In this document: positions 24,272 to 34,068 of the stretch, in pieces
Layout: each line of letters begins with the position of its first letter
How positions within the stretch are numbered: position 1 is the first letter of the stretch
NCBI GenBank assembly: GCA_005843815.1
Contig: SZYA01000024.1
Location: 1-40,434 of the forward strand
Length of the DNA stretch: 40,434 nucleotides
Origin: Chlorobium sp.
GTDB lineage: Bacteria; Bacteroidota; Chlorobiia; Chlorobiales; Chlorobiaceae
Direction: 5' to 3'
Translations under genes and position numbers: made by a program
The notes under the pieces: model-generated
The model's database searches: none
What the model was told of the DNA's origin: nothing
Seen by the model: only the letters and a program-made list of their open reading frames with translations

Positions 24272-26842
24272 ATGAGTCTTGTAGTCCAATATCGCGCCCA
24301 TACTGCAGAACGGGCAAAGCTGACCATTCCACCTCTACCGCTAACTGCCGAACAGACCCGCTTGCTTGTTGGTCTCCTCCAGCAGGAGGTTGTTGAAGAA
24401 AAAGAGTATCTGCTTGAGCTGTTTCGCGATCATATAAGTCCCGGAGTTGATGATGCTGCATTTGAAAAAGCTGCATTTCTTGATGGAATTCTGCAGGGTG
24501 AGGTATCATGCTGCGTGATCAGCAAAATAGATGCTGTTCGAATTCTGGGTACCATGCTGGGTGGTTATAATGTCAAGCCTCTTGTTGATGCGCTTGCTCA
24601 TCAGGATCCGATAATCTGTAGCGAAGCTGCTGAGATGTTGAAAAAGACCCTTCTGGTCTATGACCTTTTTGATGTTGTGGTTGATCTTTCAAAAAACAAC
24701 CCTTATGCGGCAGAGGTGCTCAAATCATGGGCGGAGGCTGAATGGTTCACCTCCAAACCCCTTCTTCCTGAGAAAATGACGCTTACGGTCTTCAAAGTGC
24801 CAGGAGAGACCAATACTGACGATCTTTCACCAGCAAGTGAGGCCTTTACCCGTAGTGATATTCCCCTTCATGCCCGCTGTATGCTCGGTACCAAGATCAA
24901 CGATCCGATCGGGACTATTGCAGAGTTGAAACAAAAGGGTCATCCCCTTGCCTATGTCGGCGATGTTGTTGGCACCGGATCAAGCAGGAAGTCTGGCATA
25001 AACTCCGTTCAGTGGCATATCGGCAACGATATTCCTGCAGTGCCAAACAAGCGTACGGCAGGTGTTGTGATTGGAAGTACCATTGCCCCGATTTTTTTCA
25101 ATACAGCGGAAGATTCAGGCGCTTTGCCAATTCAGGCTGATGTTACAGCGCTGGAGATGGGTGATGTCATTGAGGTTGATCTTTCAAAGGGTACCATAGT
25201 GAAGATTGGAGAGGTTGTCGCCCGTTTTGAACTTTCTCCCAACACGATTGAGGATGAGGTACGTGCTGGCGGACGTATTCCATTGATTATCGGCAGGACA
25301 CTGACCAGAAAAGCCAGAAAGGTGCTTGGTCTTGGTGAAGATACCATCTTTATGCGTCCCGAACAGCCTGCGGATAGTGGTAAAGGGTACACGCTTGCAC
25401 AGAAGATGATTGGCAGGGCTTGCGGTCTTGCGGGTGTGCGTCCCGGAATGTATGTCGAACCGGAGACTTTGACGGTTGGTTCTCAGGATACAACAGGGGC
25501 TATGACCCGCGATGAGGTGAAGGAGTTTGCTGCCCTGAGCTTCAGTGCGGATCTTCTGATGCAGAGCTTCTGTCACACATCAGCCTATCCCAAACCATCC
25601 GATATCAATCTGCACAGAAGCCTGCCCTACTTTATCATGAGCAGGGGGGGGGTTGCGCTGAAACCGGGAGATGGAGTTATCCACACCTGGCTGAACCGTA
25701 TGGTGCTTCCCGATACGCTTGGAACGGGTGGTGATTCTCATACCCGTTTTCCGATTGGTATCTCTTTTCCTGCAGGATCCGGCCTTGTGGCTTTTGCCGG
25801 TGTGACAGGAACCATGCCGCTCAACGTTCCTGAGTCCGTGCTTGTTCGTTTTTCGGGTGAGCTTCAGCCGGGAATTACCTTGCGCGATCTTGTCAATGCC
25901 ATTCCTTATGAGGCCATGAAACGTGGTCTTCTGACTGTTGAAAAGAAAGGCAAAAAAAATGTGTTTGCGGGACGTATTCTTGAAATTGAGGGGCTGCCGA
26001 ATCTCAAGGTTGAGCAGGCTTTTGAGCTCAGCGATGCATCTGCGGAACGGAGCGCGGCTGCATGTACTGTCCGTCTCAACAAAGAGCCGGTTATTGAATA
26101 TCTCAGTTCAAATATCAAATTGCTCGGGCAGATGATTGAAGAGGGCTATGGTAATCCAGAGACGTTGCAGCGCCGTATCGGCAAGATGCAGGAGTGGCTG
26201 GACAATCCGACTCTTCTGGAGCCAGATGCCGATGCGGAGTACGAAGAGGTGATTGAGATTGATATGAGCACTATTATTGAGCCGATTCTTGCCTGCCCCA
26301 ACGATCCGGACGATGTCAAAACGCTCAGCGAGGTGCTTCGTGATGAGAAGGCACCAAAAGCTATTGATGAGGTATTTGTTGGAAGCTGCATGACCAACAT
26401 TGGCCATTTCCGTGCCCTTGGTGAGATTTTACGGAACAGGGGAGCCGTACCGGTAAAGCTCTGGATTGTTCCACCGACAAAGATGGATATGAAAAAACTT
26501 GTCGAAGAGGGCTATTACTCTGTTTTTGGCGCATCAGGAGCCCGGATTGAGCAACCAGGCTGTTCGCTTTGCATGGGAAACCAGGCAAGGGTTGCAGATA
26601 ATGCGGTGGTATTCTCAACCAGTACCAGGAACTTTGATAACCGGATGGGTACTGGTGCCCAGGTCTATCTTGGTTCTGCTGAACTTGCCGCTGTATGTTC
26701 GCTTCTTGGTCATCTTCCGAGTAATGATGAATACATGGAGATTGTCAAACGCTATCTTACCGGCGATAAGGAAGAGAGCATTTATCAATACCTTAACTTT
26801 CATGAGCTTGAAAAAGCAGAATTAGAGTTGCTTGTTGAATAA
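24272..26842 (+). CDS. acnB: bifunctional aconitate hydratase B / 2-methylisocitrate dehydratase
   Basis: 856 residues, close to E. coli AcnB. It has the AcnB order: an N-terminal HEAT-like domain (about 1-160), then the swivel domain with [15 protein letters not shown], then the catalytic domains with [18 protein letters not shown] and the 4Fe-4S ligands in [10 protein letters not shown] and GCSLCMGNQ, followed by [12 protein letters not shown]. It interconverts citrate and isocitrate; in green sulfur bacteria this runs in the reductive TCA cycle that fixes carbon dioxide (inferred for this organism). I start at the ATG at 24272, which has AGGGAG 10 bases upstream, rather than the TTG at 24263. 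It appears to be transcribed alone. Confidence 0.97.
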   Translation: MSLVVQYRAHTAERAKLTIPPLPLTAEQTRLLVGLLQQEVVEEKEYLLELFRDHISPGVDDAAFEKAAFLDGILQGEVSCCVISKIDAVRILGTMLGGYNVKPLVDALAHQDPIICSEAAEMLKKTLLVYDLFDVVVDLSKNNPYAAEVLKSWAEAEWFTSKPLLPEKMTLTVFKVPGETNTDDLSPASEAFTRSDIPLHARCMLGTKINDPIGTIAELKQKGHPLAYVGDVVGTGSSRKSGINSVQWHIGNDIPAVPNKRTAGVVIGSTIAPIFFNTAEDSGALPIQADVTALEMGDVIEVDLSKGTIVKIGEVVARFELSPNTIEDEVRAGGRIPLIIGRTLTRKARKVLGLGEDTIFMRPEQPADSGKGYTLAQKMIGRACGLAGVRPGMYVEPETLTVGSQDTTGAMTRDEVKEFAALSFSADLLMQSFCHTSAYPKPSDINLHRSLPYFIMSRGGVALKPGDGVIHTWLNRMVLPDTLGTGGDSHTRFPIGISFPAGSGLVAFAGVTGTMPLNVPESVLVRFSGELQPGITLRDLVNAIPYEAMKRGLLTVEKKGKKNVFAGRILEIEGLPNLKVEQAFELSDASAERSAAACTVRLNKEPVIEYLSSNIKLLGQMIEEGYGNPETLQRRIGKMQEWLDNPTLLEPDADAEYEEVIEIDMSTIIEPILACPNDPDDVKTLSEVLRDEKAPKAIDEVFVGSCMTNIGHFRALGEILRNRGAVPVKLWIVPPTKMDMKKLVEEGYYSVFGASGARIEQPGCSLCMGNQARVADNAVVFSTSTRNFDNRMGTGAQVYLGSAELAAVCSLLGHLPSNDEYMEIVKRYLTGDKEESIYQYLNFHELEKAELELLVE

Positions 26843-26983
26843 AAAAATCATTTATTAAGGCGGGATGTGGAATAGTATTAGATATCACACCTTACAGTAG
26901 GCTTTTGGAAAGTCGCTGTTTTTTTTTATTTTTCGGGAGCTGATGAAGCTGTCAATTATTAAACAACAAAAATAAACATAGCA

Positions 26984-27187
26984 ATGAAAAAGTTTTTCGT
27001 ATTCCTCTTTCTTGTAAGCTCAGTCTCATTTGTTGGCTGCGCAAAAAAAACTGAAGCTCCTGTAGAAGCTCCTGTGGAAGCACCTGCCGCACCTGCCGCA
27101 CCAGCAGCAGAGGCACCAGCAGCACCTGCCGCACCTGCCGCACCAGCAGCAGAGGCACCAGCAGCACCAGCAGCACACGGAAAATAA
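26984..27187 (+). CDS. small Ala/Pro-rich lipoprotein
   Basis: 67 residues. A type II signal peptide with a lysine start and hydrophobic core ends in the lipobox FVGC (Cys about residue 19). The mature part is almost only Ala, Pro and Glu in repeats of the kind EAPAAPAAPA, so it is an extended spacer-like chain tethered to a membrane. The second half is a perfect 14-residue duplication encoded by a 42-bp tandem repeat. No catalytic domain. A strong terminator follows, so the gene is a free-standing unit. Function unknown; an envelope spacer or adhesin-like stalk is possible. Repeat number may vary between strains. Confidence 0.8.
   Translation: MKKFFVFLFLVSSVSFVGCAKKTEAPVEAPVEAPAAPAAPAAEAPAAPAAPAAPAAEAPAAPAAHGK
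27080..27163 (+). repeat. 42-bp tandem duplication inside the lipoprotein gene
   Basis: Units 27080-27121 and 27122-27163 are identical. Each encodes 14 residues (APAAPAAPAAEAPA), so the copy number can change without frameshift. Shorter GCACCTGCC / GCACCAGCA reiterations lie inside. Confidence 0.9.
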
Positions 27188-27214
27188 GTTTGCGGATTTC
27201 CTCTGCGTCTTATC

Positions 27215-27255
27215 AAGAGGAGACAAAACGAAAGTTTTGTCTCCTCTTTTTTTTT
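27215..27255 (+). terminator. strong intrinsic terminator after the lipoprotein gene
   Basis: Perfect 15-bp stem (27215-27229 with 27234-27248) closed by a GAAA tetraloop and followed by a long T run to 27255. Its length is unusual for such a small gene and suggests abundant transcription. The 27256-27406 stretch after it shows no gene or motif I recognise. Confidence 0.92.
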
Positions 27256-27406
27256 GTACGCTATTGCTGGTAGATAGTATAGTGGTTGTGGACGCGAGGG
27301 TGTCGAAGTAAGGATTACGTTGCCTCTCGATTAAATAGAGCCAATGAATTAAAACAGCCCAATAGTGGGGTATTGTTCATGTTATGCTGTTCTCTATCGA
27401 CTGGGC

Positions 27407-27446
27407 AAAAAAAAAGACACCTGCCATCGGCCTGTGTCTTTTTTTC
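27407..27446 (-). terminator. terminator of the tRNA operon
   Basis: Stem GACAC (27416-27420) with GTGTC (27434-27438) extended by A-T pairs, and an inner GCC/GGC. On the minus strand it follows tRNA-Gln and is followed by nine T residues (A9 at 27407-27415 on the plus strand). T7 on the other side could also stop plus-strand transcripts. Confidence 0.8.
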
Positions 27447-27460
27447 GCTGAGAAACTTTG

Positions 27461-27534
27461 TTGAGGAGGCAGGACTCGAACCTGCAAATTGCCTGATCCA
27501 GAATCAGGAGCCTTACCAATTTGGCCACTCCTCA
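27461..27534 (-). tRNA. tRNA-Gln (CTG)
   Basis: Minus-strand cloverleaf with acceptor TGAGGAG/CTCCTCA and discriminator A. The anticodon stem CCTGA/TCAGG holds the loop TTCTGGA, anticodon CTG. The T arm carries GGTTCGAGTC. CCA is not encoded. It is last in the four-tRNA operon, 11 bases after tRNA-Arg. Confidence 0.93.
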
Positions 27535-27545
27535 ATAAACCCATG

Positions 27546-27619
27546 TGCACCCGAGAGGAGTCGAACCTCTAACCGTCTGATTCGTAGTCAGATACTCTAT
27601 CCAGTTGAGCTACGGGTGC
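27546..27619 (-). tRNA. tRNA-Arg (ACG)
   Basis: Minus-strand cloverleaf with acceptor GCACCCG/CGGGTGC and discriminator A. The anticodon loop is CTACGAA with anticodon ACG (A34 expected to become inosine). The T arm holds GGTTCGACTC. CCA is not encoded. Third in the operon. Confidence 0.95.
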
Positions 27620-27627
27620 ATGTATGG

Positions 27628-27701
27628 TAGCGTGTACGGGATTCGAACCCGTGATCTTCGCCTTGAGAGGGCGATGTCCTGGGCCACTAGACGAACACGC
27701 C
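27628..27701 (-). tRNA. tRNA-Glu (CTC)
   Basis: Minus-strand cloverleaf with acceptor GGCGTGT/ACACGCT (first pair G-U) and discriminator A. The anticodon loop is CTCTCAA, anticodon CTC, and the T arm holds GGTTCGAATC. CCA is not encoded. tRNA-Glu also feeds tetrapyrrole synthesis through glutamyl-tRNA reductase, but that is usually the TTC isoacceptor, which is not in this window. Confidence 0.93.
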
Positions 27702-27732
27702 AGGTATTTTCAATTTATCCTTCCATAACCAG

Positions 27733-27806
27733 TGGGCCCTGTAGGACTTGAACCTACGACCCAGCGATTATGAGTCGCTTGCTCTGACCAACTGAGCTAA
27801 GGGCCC
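27733..27806 (-). tRNA. tRNA with CAT anticodon, probably tRNA-Ile2 (lysidine-modified)
   Basis: Minus-strand cloverleaf with acceptor GGGCCCT/AGGGCCC, discriminator A and anticodon loop CTCATAA. The anticodon stem AGCGA/TCGCT and the following GGGTCGTAGG resemble E. coli tRNA-Ile2 more than elongator tRNA-Met, and C4-G69/C5-G68 match known TilS determinants. It would read AUA after lysidine modification. Elongator Met is the alternative. First gene of the operon. Confidence 0.85.
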
Positions 27807-27817
27807 CTTAACACCTT

Positions 27818-27847
27818 ACTGCCTCAGCGCTTGGCTTTAGAGGCAGT
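27818..27847 (-). other. leader hairpin of the tRNA operon
   Basis: Perfect 8-bp arms ACTGCCTC (27818-27825) and GAGGCAGT (27840-27847) lie between the predicted transcription start and the first tRNA, so the primary transcript should begin with a hairpin. A role in processing is inference. Confidence 0.5.
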
Positions 27848-27848
27848 T

Positions 27849-27876
27849 AATATAACGCTCAATAAATAATATCCAA
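27849..27876 (-). promoter_or_regulatory. candidate promoter of the four-tRNA operon
   Basis: On the minus strand TTGGAT (27871-27876) and TATATT (27849-27854) are 16 bases apart. The -10 and spacing equal those proposed for tRNA-Gly at 1540-1567. Confidence 0.45.
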
Positions 27877-27904
27877 AAAAATAATATGACTTTTTATCAA
27901 TGGG

Positions 27905-29176
27905 CTAAAATTCGTTGTACTTTTCTCGCCTGATATCAGCGCCAAGGCTCTTCAGCTTCATCTCAATTTTTTCATATCCCCGATCGAGGTGATAGACTCT
28001 GAGTACCTCTGTTGTTCCTTGAGCAACCAGTCCTGCCAGCACAAGACTGGCTGAAGCACGCAAGTCGGTTGACATCACTTTTGTGCCTGACAGGTGTTGT
28101 GGTCCGTGAACAATGGCTTGGTTTTTACGGATTTCGATATGGGCACCAAGTCGATTCAGTTCAGGAATATGGTTGAAGCGTTCATGATAGACTTTATCGA
28201 TAATATGGCTTGTTCCTTCAGCCTGTGTCATCAATGCAATCCACTGCGCCTGCATGTCGGTAGGAAAAGAGGGGTAAGGTTTTGCTGTGACATCTGTCGG
28301 GAGAAGCTTGTCCGGGCTTTTCAGGGTAATGCTGTTGCTTGTCGTTGTAACGGTACATCCTGCATGGATAAATTTTTTCAGTACGGCTTTCATCTGTTCC
28401 GGTTCTACACCGTTGATTGTAATCTCTCCGCCAGTTATCGCCGCAGCGGCAAGAAGTGTTCCTGCTTCAATTCGGTCAAACACATTTTGAAATTCAATGG
28501 CATTGAGTGACTCTTTGCCATCTATTTCAAGCTCAGTGGTTCCAGTTCCCCTGATTGTAGCTCCCATGGCAGTGAGAAATCTGCAGAGAGTTTCAATTTC
28601 CGGTTCTGCAGCCGCGTTGCTGATGGTTGTTTTACCCTCGGCCAGTACCGCTGCCATGAGAGCATTACCAGTTGCTCCAACTGAGGAGACAGGAAAGTCA
28701 ATATGAGCGCCCTGTAGTTTACCTCCTTTTATGGATGCGTCGATAAACCCGGTCTCAATGGTAATTGTAGCTCCAAGCTTTTCCATGGCCATAAGATGCA
28801 GGTCGATCGGCCTTGGGCCAAAGGCGCATCCTCCCGGAAGAGAGACTCGTGCATGACCAAACCGGGCAAGCAACGGTCCAAGCACATAGATCGATGCACG
28901 CATCTTTTTCACCAGTTCATAAGGTGCTTGGAGGCTCTGAACATTTCGTGATGATACGATCAGTGTATTGTCTGAAAAGGTGGTTTCAGAGCCAAGATGG
29001 TTCAAGAGCTGAGTAAAGGTCGTAATATCACGCAGATCTGGAATATTGTGAAGGGTAAAGCTCCCTTTTCCGGCAAGCAGGGTTGCGGCGATGATTGGCA
29101 GTGAGCTGTTTTTTGAGCCTGAAGCATTGATGCTGCCGGAGAGCTGTCGCCCACCCCTTATAACAAGCTTGTCCAT
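27905..29176 (-). CDS. murA: UDP-N-acetylglucosamine 1-carboxyvinyltransferase
   Basis: 423 residues, standard MurA length. It transfers enolpyruvate from phosphoenolpyruvate to UDP-GlcNAc, the committed step of peptidoglycan synthesis in the cytoplasm. [10 protein letters not shown] near the N-terminus provides the Lys-Asn substrate site. The catalytic/fosfomycin-target Cys (about residue 117) is in [13 protein letters not shown], so fosfomycin sensitivity is expected. Late motifs [19 protein letters not shown] are typical. It starts at ATG 29176. It lies downstream of nothing obvious on its strand and is divergent from the EnvC-like gene, another cell-wall gene. Confidence 0.97.
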   Translation of the reverse strand: MDKLVIRGGRQLSGSINASGSKNSSLPIIAATLLAGKGSFTLHNIPDLRDITTFTQLLNHLGSETTFSDNTLIVSSRNVQSLQAPYELVKKMRASIYVLGPLLARFGHARVSLPGGCAFGPRPIDLHLMAMEKLGATITIETGFIDASIKGGKLQGAHIDFPVSSVGATGNALMAAVLAEGKTTISNAAAEPEIETLCRFLTAMGATIRGTGTTELEIDGKESLNAIEFQNVFDRIEAGTLLAAAAITGGEITINGVEPEQMKAVLKKFIHAGCTVTTTSNSITLKSPDKLLPTDVTAKPYPSFPTDMQAQWIALMTQAEGTSHIIDKVYHERFNHIPELNRLGAHIEIRKNQAIVHGPQHLSGTKVMSTDLRASASLVLAGLVAQGTTEVLRVYHLDRGYEKIEMKLKSLGADIRREKYNEF

Positions 29177-29377
29177 GGTATTGGTTTGCTGATGAAAAAA
29201 CTGCTATTTACCATTATTTCGGGTTATGAAAAACAAATTATTTTTTCTCAGAGCCTTTGCGAAGAAAAGATTTTATCCATTACCTTGAACTGAATTTTTA
29301 AAGGTTCTTCTCGATTCCTCTCTTTTGAAGAGGTTTTATGGAAAAGTGCCTGAATTTAGAATGCTTGGGGATTATTT

Positions 29378-30916
29378 ATGAGATGTATTGTTTTACCCGA
29401 TCTTGTTGATAAAGTGTTGCGGATCATTGCTGTGTTGTTGTTGCTCGTTGGTGGTATGTCGTTATCAACGGTGGCTGCTTCACCGGCCAGTAGCGAAATA
29501 TCAAGGATTATGAAAGAGAGAGCCGCAGTTGAAGAGAATCTTCGTAGTCTGAAAGAGCAGCTTAAAGAGTATCAGTCAAAGTTGCATACGACAACTCGCA
29601 AGGAGTCGCAGTCATTCAAGGCTCTGGAAAATATCCGTCGGCAGATTCTTGTGCTGGAGGGGATCATCAGTCAAAACCAGAGTTATCTTGAAAAAATTGA
29701 CCGCGATATCGATCATCTGCAGGGAGAACTTCAGGGTAATCGCCAGAAGTATGGCAGGGTCTCCGATGATTTTCGCAGAACGGCAGTCTCTGTTTATAAA
29801 TATGGCGGCAATAGGGATATTGAGCATCTTTTCAGTGCTGGTTCAGTGAATAATGCTCTGGTAAGAGCCCAATACATGGGCTTTTTTACTCGTGGCGTAC
29901 GTCGTCATGTTGATCAATTACAGCAGGTTGCTGATGAACTTGAAACCAATCGGCTTGCACTTGAGCAGAGCTACAAGCAAAAAGCAGAAGTGGTCAAAGA
30001 GCAGGAGCGTCAATTGAAGAGCTGGTCGGTCAGCAAGAAAGAGAAGGAGGTAGTTCTTGACAAGCTAAAGAAAAATAAGCAGGAGTATGCGGCGCAGCTT
30101 GCTGATGTCCAGAAGAAGCGAAGACAACTGCAATCGCGGATTGAGTCATTGATCATTGCTGAACAGCGTGCGTTGGAGGCCGAACAGGAGCGGCAGCGCA
30201 AGATTGCAGAAGCTCAACGTCTGGCTGCAAAGCGTCTGGAGGCTCAACGTCAGGTGAAAGAGCAACGGGAAGCTAAGCGCCAGGAGCGTCAACGTCTTGA
30301 AGCTCAACGCAGGGAGGCACAACGCGCGACTGCTGCAAAGGAAAAAGTCTCTGGTCGTGCCTCTGTCGCAGAAAAAAAAGAGCGCAAAACGGAGACCCTC
30401 AAACCCGAGGAAGAGACTCAGCCATCATCTGTACCACCAACTCCAGCTCCTGAAAAGAGGAGTGTTGACGTGGTGCGTACTATGGATTCGCCCGATCTTG
30501 AAAAGGTTTCAGCAGATTTTGACAAAGCCTTGGGTTCGCTGCCATGGCCTGTACGTAATGGTGTTGTTGCCCGGAAGTTTGGTACAGTTGAAGACAAGGA
30601 TCTCAAAATCGTGACGACCAATAACGGGATTGACATTTCAGTTCCGGCAAATTCTCCGGTGCGAGCGGTTTCGGGTGGAAAAGTGGTGCAGATTGCGTTT
30701 CTTCCAACTTTCGGTAATATTGTCATTATTCGCCATCCAAAGTCATACCTGACCGTCTATGCCAATCTTGGTCAGTTGCAGGTAGCCAAGGATGATCTTA
30801 TCAAGTCACAGCAGTTGATAGGTGCTTCTGGCAAGATGGCTGAAGGGGGTTCAGTGGTGCATTTTGAGATATGGAAGGGGCGTGTGAAGCAGAATCCACA
30901 GAAATGGCTCAGGTGA
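29378..30916 (+). CDS. EnvC-like murein hydrolase activator (coiled coil plus degenerate LytM/M23)
   Basis: 512 residues. An N-terminal hydrophobic signal or anchor (about 10-35) is followed by a long coiled coil (about 37-330) rich in Glu, Lys, Arg and Gln, a Pro/Thr-rich linker (about 340-365), and a C-terminal LytM/M23 domain (about 390-510). In active M23 enzymes zinc is held by HxxxD and HxH. Here the first site reads NNGIDI and the second VVHFEI, so two ligand histidines are missing. That matches EnvC/NlpD-type factors, which activate amidases at the septum instead of cutting murein. The start ATG has GGGGA 7 bases upstream. nadE follows on the same strand after 36 bases. Confidence 0.85.
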   Translation: MRCIVLPDLVDKVLRIIAVLLLLVGGMSLSTVAASPASSEISRIMKERAAVEENLRSLKEQLKEYQSKLHTTTRKESQSFKALENIRRQILVLEGIISQNQSYLEKIDRDIDHLQGELQGNRQKYGRVSDDFRRTAVSVYKYGGNRDIEHLFSAGSVNNALVRAQYMGFFTRGVRRHVDQLQQVADELETNRLALEQSYKQKAEVVKEQERQLKSWSVSKKEKEVVLDKLKKNKQEYAAQLADVQKKRRQLQSRIESLIIAEQRALEAEQERQRKIAEAQRLAAKRLEAQRQVKEQREAKRQERQRLEAQRREAQRATAAKEKVSGRASVAEKKERKTETLKPEEETQPSSVPPTPAPEKRSVDVVRTMDSPDLEKVSADFDKALGSLPWPVRNGVVARKFGTVEDKDLKIVTTNNGIDISVPANSPVRAVSGGKVVQIAFLPTFGNIVIIRHPKSYLTVYANLGQLQVAKDDLIKSQQLIGASGKMAEGGSVVHFEIWKGRVKQNPQKWLR

Positions 30917-30952
30917 TCATGAGCGTTGTACAACATTAACTCAGTCGTATAT

Positions 30953-31786
30953 ATGAAGGTTCAGGATCTCCATCTCGATTACGCCATTGTTGAGGATATT
31001 CTCAAGGCTTTTCTGCTCAATGAGACTGGCAAGTTCGGGTTCAGTTCGATTGTACTCGGTCTTTCCGGTGGTATTGATTCCGCTGTGGTGTGTGAGCTTG
31101 CGGCCCGTGCGCTTGGTGCGGAGAATGTGCTTGCACTGATGATGCCCTGCGCTTCAAGCAGTGCTGACAGTCTTGAACATGCAGAGCTGATGATCCGCAA
31201 GCTTGGTATTCGATCAGAAGAGATTGCCATAACGCCGGTGGTAGATCCCTTTTTTGCCTCGGTACCGAAGGATCAGTTACTGAGAAGGGGAAACATTATG
31301 GCGCGCACAAGGATGATGTTTCTTTATGATGTTTCAGCGCGTGATGGTTGCCTGGTTGCAGGAACGAGCAACAAAACGGAGTTGCTCCTTGGCTATGGTA
31401 CTCTGTTTGGCGATATGGCATCGGCTGTAAATCCAATTGGGGACCTCTATAAAACCCAGATAAGAGGACTTGCCCGTCATCTTTGTATTCCCGAGCCACT
31501 CATTGTCAAATCGCCCTCAGCCGACTTGTGGGAAGGGCAGAGCGACGAGGCAGATCTTGGTTTCAGCTATGAAGAGGTTGATCTTTTGCTCTACATGATG
31601 CTTGAAAAGCGTATGGATAAACAGGCCATTCTCGAACAGGGAGTTTCGGAGAGTTTTTATGACCGGGTTAGAAAAATGGTAGTCCGAAACCAGTACAAGC
31701 GGATGATGCCTGTTATTGCCAAGATTTCCGCCCGAACGCCCGGTATCGATTTCCGTTACGCCCGAGATTGGCAGGAGGTGACGTAG
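30953..31786 (+). CDS. nadE: NAD+ synthetase, NH3-dependent type
   Basis: 277 residues from the ATG at 30953; an upstream TTG at 30926 is less likely. It amidates nicotinic acid adenine dinucleotide to NAD+ with ATP. The PP-loop [11 protein letters not shown], then [44 protein letters not shown] and [16 protein letters not shown] are the NadE signatures in order. No glutaminase domain is fused, so it uses ammonia or a partner. It converges with nadB (19-base gap), so two steps of the same pathway are neighbours but not in one operon. Confidence 0.96.
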   Translation: MKVQDLHLDYAIVEDILKAFLLNETGKFGFSSIVLGLSGGIDSAVVCELAARALGAENVLALMMPCASSSADSLEHAELMIRKLGIRSEEIAITPVVDPFFASVPKDQLLRRGNIMARTRMMFLYDVSARDGCLVAGTSNKTELLLGYGTLFGDMASAVNPIGDLYKTQIRGLARHLCIPEPLIVKSPSADLWEGQSDEADLGFSYEEVDLLLYMMLEKRMDKQAILEQGVSESFYDRVRKMVVRNQYKRMMPVIAKISARTPGIDFRYARDWQEVT

Positions 31787-31805
31787 GGGGCGCGCCATGG
31801 GGTTT

Positions 31806-33410
31806 TTAAAACGACCTCAGCACCGTATCCATCAGAAAATGGCGGTCATCTTTTTGTGGGTAGTCTGTGGTGTAGTGCAGCCCTCGTGATTCGCGGCGTT
31901 TCAAGGCACCTTCAATGATAAGGCTGGCCACCTTGATGATGTTGCGCAATTCGAGAATTTGGGTCGTAATCCTGGTTTTTTTATAGTAGGACTCAGTCTC
32001 CTCTTTAAGAAAATCAATCCTTCTTTTGGCACGTTGCAGCCGCAGGTCGCTGCGCACAATGCCAACATAGTCATTCATCACCTGTTGAGCTTCCCGTTTG
32101 TTGTGGGAGACCAGAATCCACTCTTCCGGGTTGACTGTTCCCGTGTCATCCCAGTCGGGAAAATTGATGTTGTTGGTGATATGGGGCAACGCTTCCCTTA
32201 TAGTGAGTGCCGATCTCCAGGCGAAAACCAGCGCCTCAAGCAGAGAGTTGCTTGCAAGACGATTTGCTCCATGAACACCGGTACAGCTTGTCTCCCCGCA
32301 AGCATAAAGCCTTGTAATGGTTGTACGTCCCTTATCATCAGTTCTTACCCCACCGCAAGAGAAGTGCGCGGCAGGAACAACAGGGATCATCTCCTTGGTC
32401 ATATCAATACCAAAACTAAGGCAGGTCTTATAAATATTTGGAAAATGTTCCCTGGTCTTTTCAGCATCAAGATGTGTTACATCGAGAAAAACGCACTCCT
32501 CACCGCTTTTTTTGATCTCTGAATCGATAGCACGGGCAACAATATCCCTTGGCGCGAGGTTCTGGCGCTTGTCATACTTTTGCATGAACTCCTGACCATT
32601 TTTCAGTTTCAGGATGCCTCCGAACCCCCTTACCGCTTCTGAAACAAGAAAAGATTTGGCGTGAGGGTGGTAAAGAGATGTTGGATGAAACTGAATAAAC
32701 TCCATATTGGCAATCTCGGCACCAGCACGGTATCCCATGGCAACACCATCTCCGGTGGCAATCTCTGGGTTGGTGGTATGGGGGTAGACGTGGCCCAGTC
32801 CACCGGAGGCGAGCATGGTGATTTTTGCAAGTATTTTTTTTGGTTGCCGTTGCCTTGAATCCAGCACATAAGCGCCATAACAGTTGATGTCGTTTGTTTT
32901 AATACCAAGTTGATGCTCGGTAAGCAGTTCAATGGCGAGATGGTGTTCAAGAAGGGTGATATTGGGATGACTGTTGATGCGATTGAGCAGCGCAGTTTCA
33001 ACCTCTCTGCCTGTCAGGTCCTGTGCGTGAACAATACGGTTTCTGGAATGGCCACCCTCCTTGCCGAGGTGCAGATGGTCATGATCAGAGGTGGTAAAGT
33101 TTACTCCAAGTTCTGAGAGGCGTTGTATATGCTGAGGCCCCTCATTGATCATGAGTGTTACCATATCAAGGTTGCACAATCCGGCACCAGCATCAAGGGT
33201 GTCGGCAATATGGAGCTCCGCGCTATCATTGCTGTCAATAGTTGCGGCAATCCCCCCCTGAGCCCAGTTGGTGTTGGAGGCAGAGCTCTCTTTCTTTGTT
33301 ATGATCGTAACCTTGGCATACTCTGCAGCATGAAGTGCGAAATAAAGCCCCCCAATACCGCTGCCAATAACAAGAACATCAGTGTTGATCGATTCAGTCA
33401 TAGTATTCAT
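31806..33410 (-). CDS. nadB: L-aspartate oxidase
   Basis: 534 residues from the ATG at 33410; the longer open frame to 33464 would overlap the upstream gene, and the FAD-binding strand starts directly after the chosen Met. It oxidises L-aspartate to iminoaspartate, the first step of de novo NAD synthesis. [16 protein letters not shown] binds [40 protein letters not shown], the active-site [10 protein letters not shown] and the late [16 protein letters not shown] are the fumarate-reductase/NadB family blocks. Fumarate may serve as electron acceptor in an anaerobe. The decarboxylase gene lies 32 bases upstream on the same strand. Confidence 0.96.
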   Translation of the reverse strand: MNTMTESINTDVLVIGSGIGGLYFALHAAEYAKVTIITKKESSASNTNWAQGGIAATIDSNDSAELHIADTLDAGAGLCNLDMVTLMINEGPQHIQRLSELGVNFTTSDHDHLHLGKEGGHSRNRIVHAQDLTGREVETALLNRINSHPNITLLEHHLAIELLTEHQLGIKTNDINCYGAYVLDSRQRQPKKILAKITMLASGGLGHVYPHTTNPEIATGDGVAMGYRAGAEIANMEFIQFHPTSLYHPHAKSFLVSEAVRGFGGILKLKNGQEFMQKYDKRQNLAPRDIVARAIDSEIKKSGEECVFLDVTHLDAEKTREHFPNIYKTCLSFGIDMTKEMIPVVPAAHFSCGGVRTDDKGRTTITRLYACGETSCTGVHGANRLASNSLLEALVFAWRSALTIREALPHITNNINFPDWDDTGTVNPEEWILVSHNKREAQQVMNDYVGIVRSDLRLQRAKRRIDFLKEETESYYKKTRITTQILELRNIIKVASLIIEGALKRRESRGLHYTTDYPQKDDRHFLMDTVLRSF

Positions 33411-33442
33411 TGTCAATTCGGGCGAATCAGTAAAACTTTCCA

Positions 33443-33988
33443 TTATGGCAGGAGAACAGCACATGAAATGGCCGTTGTCCAGAGACCGTTTTCGCCCTCT
33501 GCTGATTGCGTGATGTTATAGGAGTTGATGATTTTACCGCTCATTTTGTAAATGCCCTCGCGCTCGTCCCAATCTTTGTTGGGGTCGAACTCAATACCAA
33601 GGGTTGTGGCGAGCATGGTTGCCGCAAGATCTTCAGCATACTCTCCAGACTGTTCTGCGGACTCTCCGAATGGATGGTGTTCCGACAGGTAGCCATACTG
33701 GGTGTCGTCTGCCGGAATGGCGACACCAACGGATGCAGCAATAAGGCGATTGAACTCATTGGTTGAGTTGCGTGCCATGACGGCAAAGGTGATCTGCCCC
33801 GGAGAGAGGTGTTTTAAACCCTCCTCAACTGAGACTCGCTCACATTTTGGCGGAAAAATACTTGATACCGTAACAAGGTTGCATTTTTCAATTTTGGCCT
33901 CTCTCAGGGCAAGCTCAAACGAGGAGAGATACTCCTTGTGCCTTCCCACACCCTTGGTGAAAAATACTTTCGACGGGACAAATGACAA
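33443..33988 (-). CDS. pyruvoyl-dependent arginine decarboxylase
   Basis: 181 residues. Converts arginine to agmatine for polyamine synthesis using a pyruvoyl group made by self-cleavage. The cleavage site is the Ser-Ser pair at residues 42-43 in [10 protein letters not shown], giving a small beta chain and a larger alpha chain. [21 protein letters not shown] with its acidic and Glu residues is also typical. The start is TTG (33988), supported by a perfect GGAGG 7 bases upstream (33996-34000), one of the best ribosome sites in the window. Upstream is tyrS (80-base gap); downstream is nadB. The family is also found in archaea, chlamydiae and Chlorobi. Confidence 0.92.
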   Translation of the reverse strand: MSFVPSKVFFTKGVGRHKEYLSSFELALREAKIEKCNLVTVSSIFPPKCERVSVEEGLKHLSPGQITFAVMARNSTNEFNRLIAASVGVAIPADDTQYGYLSEHHPFGESAEQSGEYAEDLAATMLATTLGIEFDPNKDWDEREGIYKMSGKIINSYNITQSAEGENGLWTTAISCAVLLP

Positions 33989-34068
33989 TGCCGTTCCTCC
34001 AGATTAATTTTATTGTTCGACCTGTTTATCTCAGTGAAATTGAGCAATTATAGAAAAAAGCGCCCTCA

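Noticed and set aside
27080..27163. Repeat array resembling a CRISPR or VNTR
   Set aside because: Only two adjacent identical units with no spacers, in frame in a gene; it is a coding tandem duplication.
31959..32522. 187-codon plus-strand open frame inside nadB
   Set aside because: Antisense to conserved NadB blocks; no ribosome site or recognisable domain.
33411..33464. Apparent overlap of nadB with the arginine decarboxylase gene
   Set aside because: It exists only if nadB starts at the far upstream Met; the FAD-binding fold begins after the ATG at 33410, which leaves a 32-base gap.
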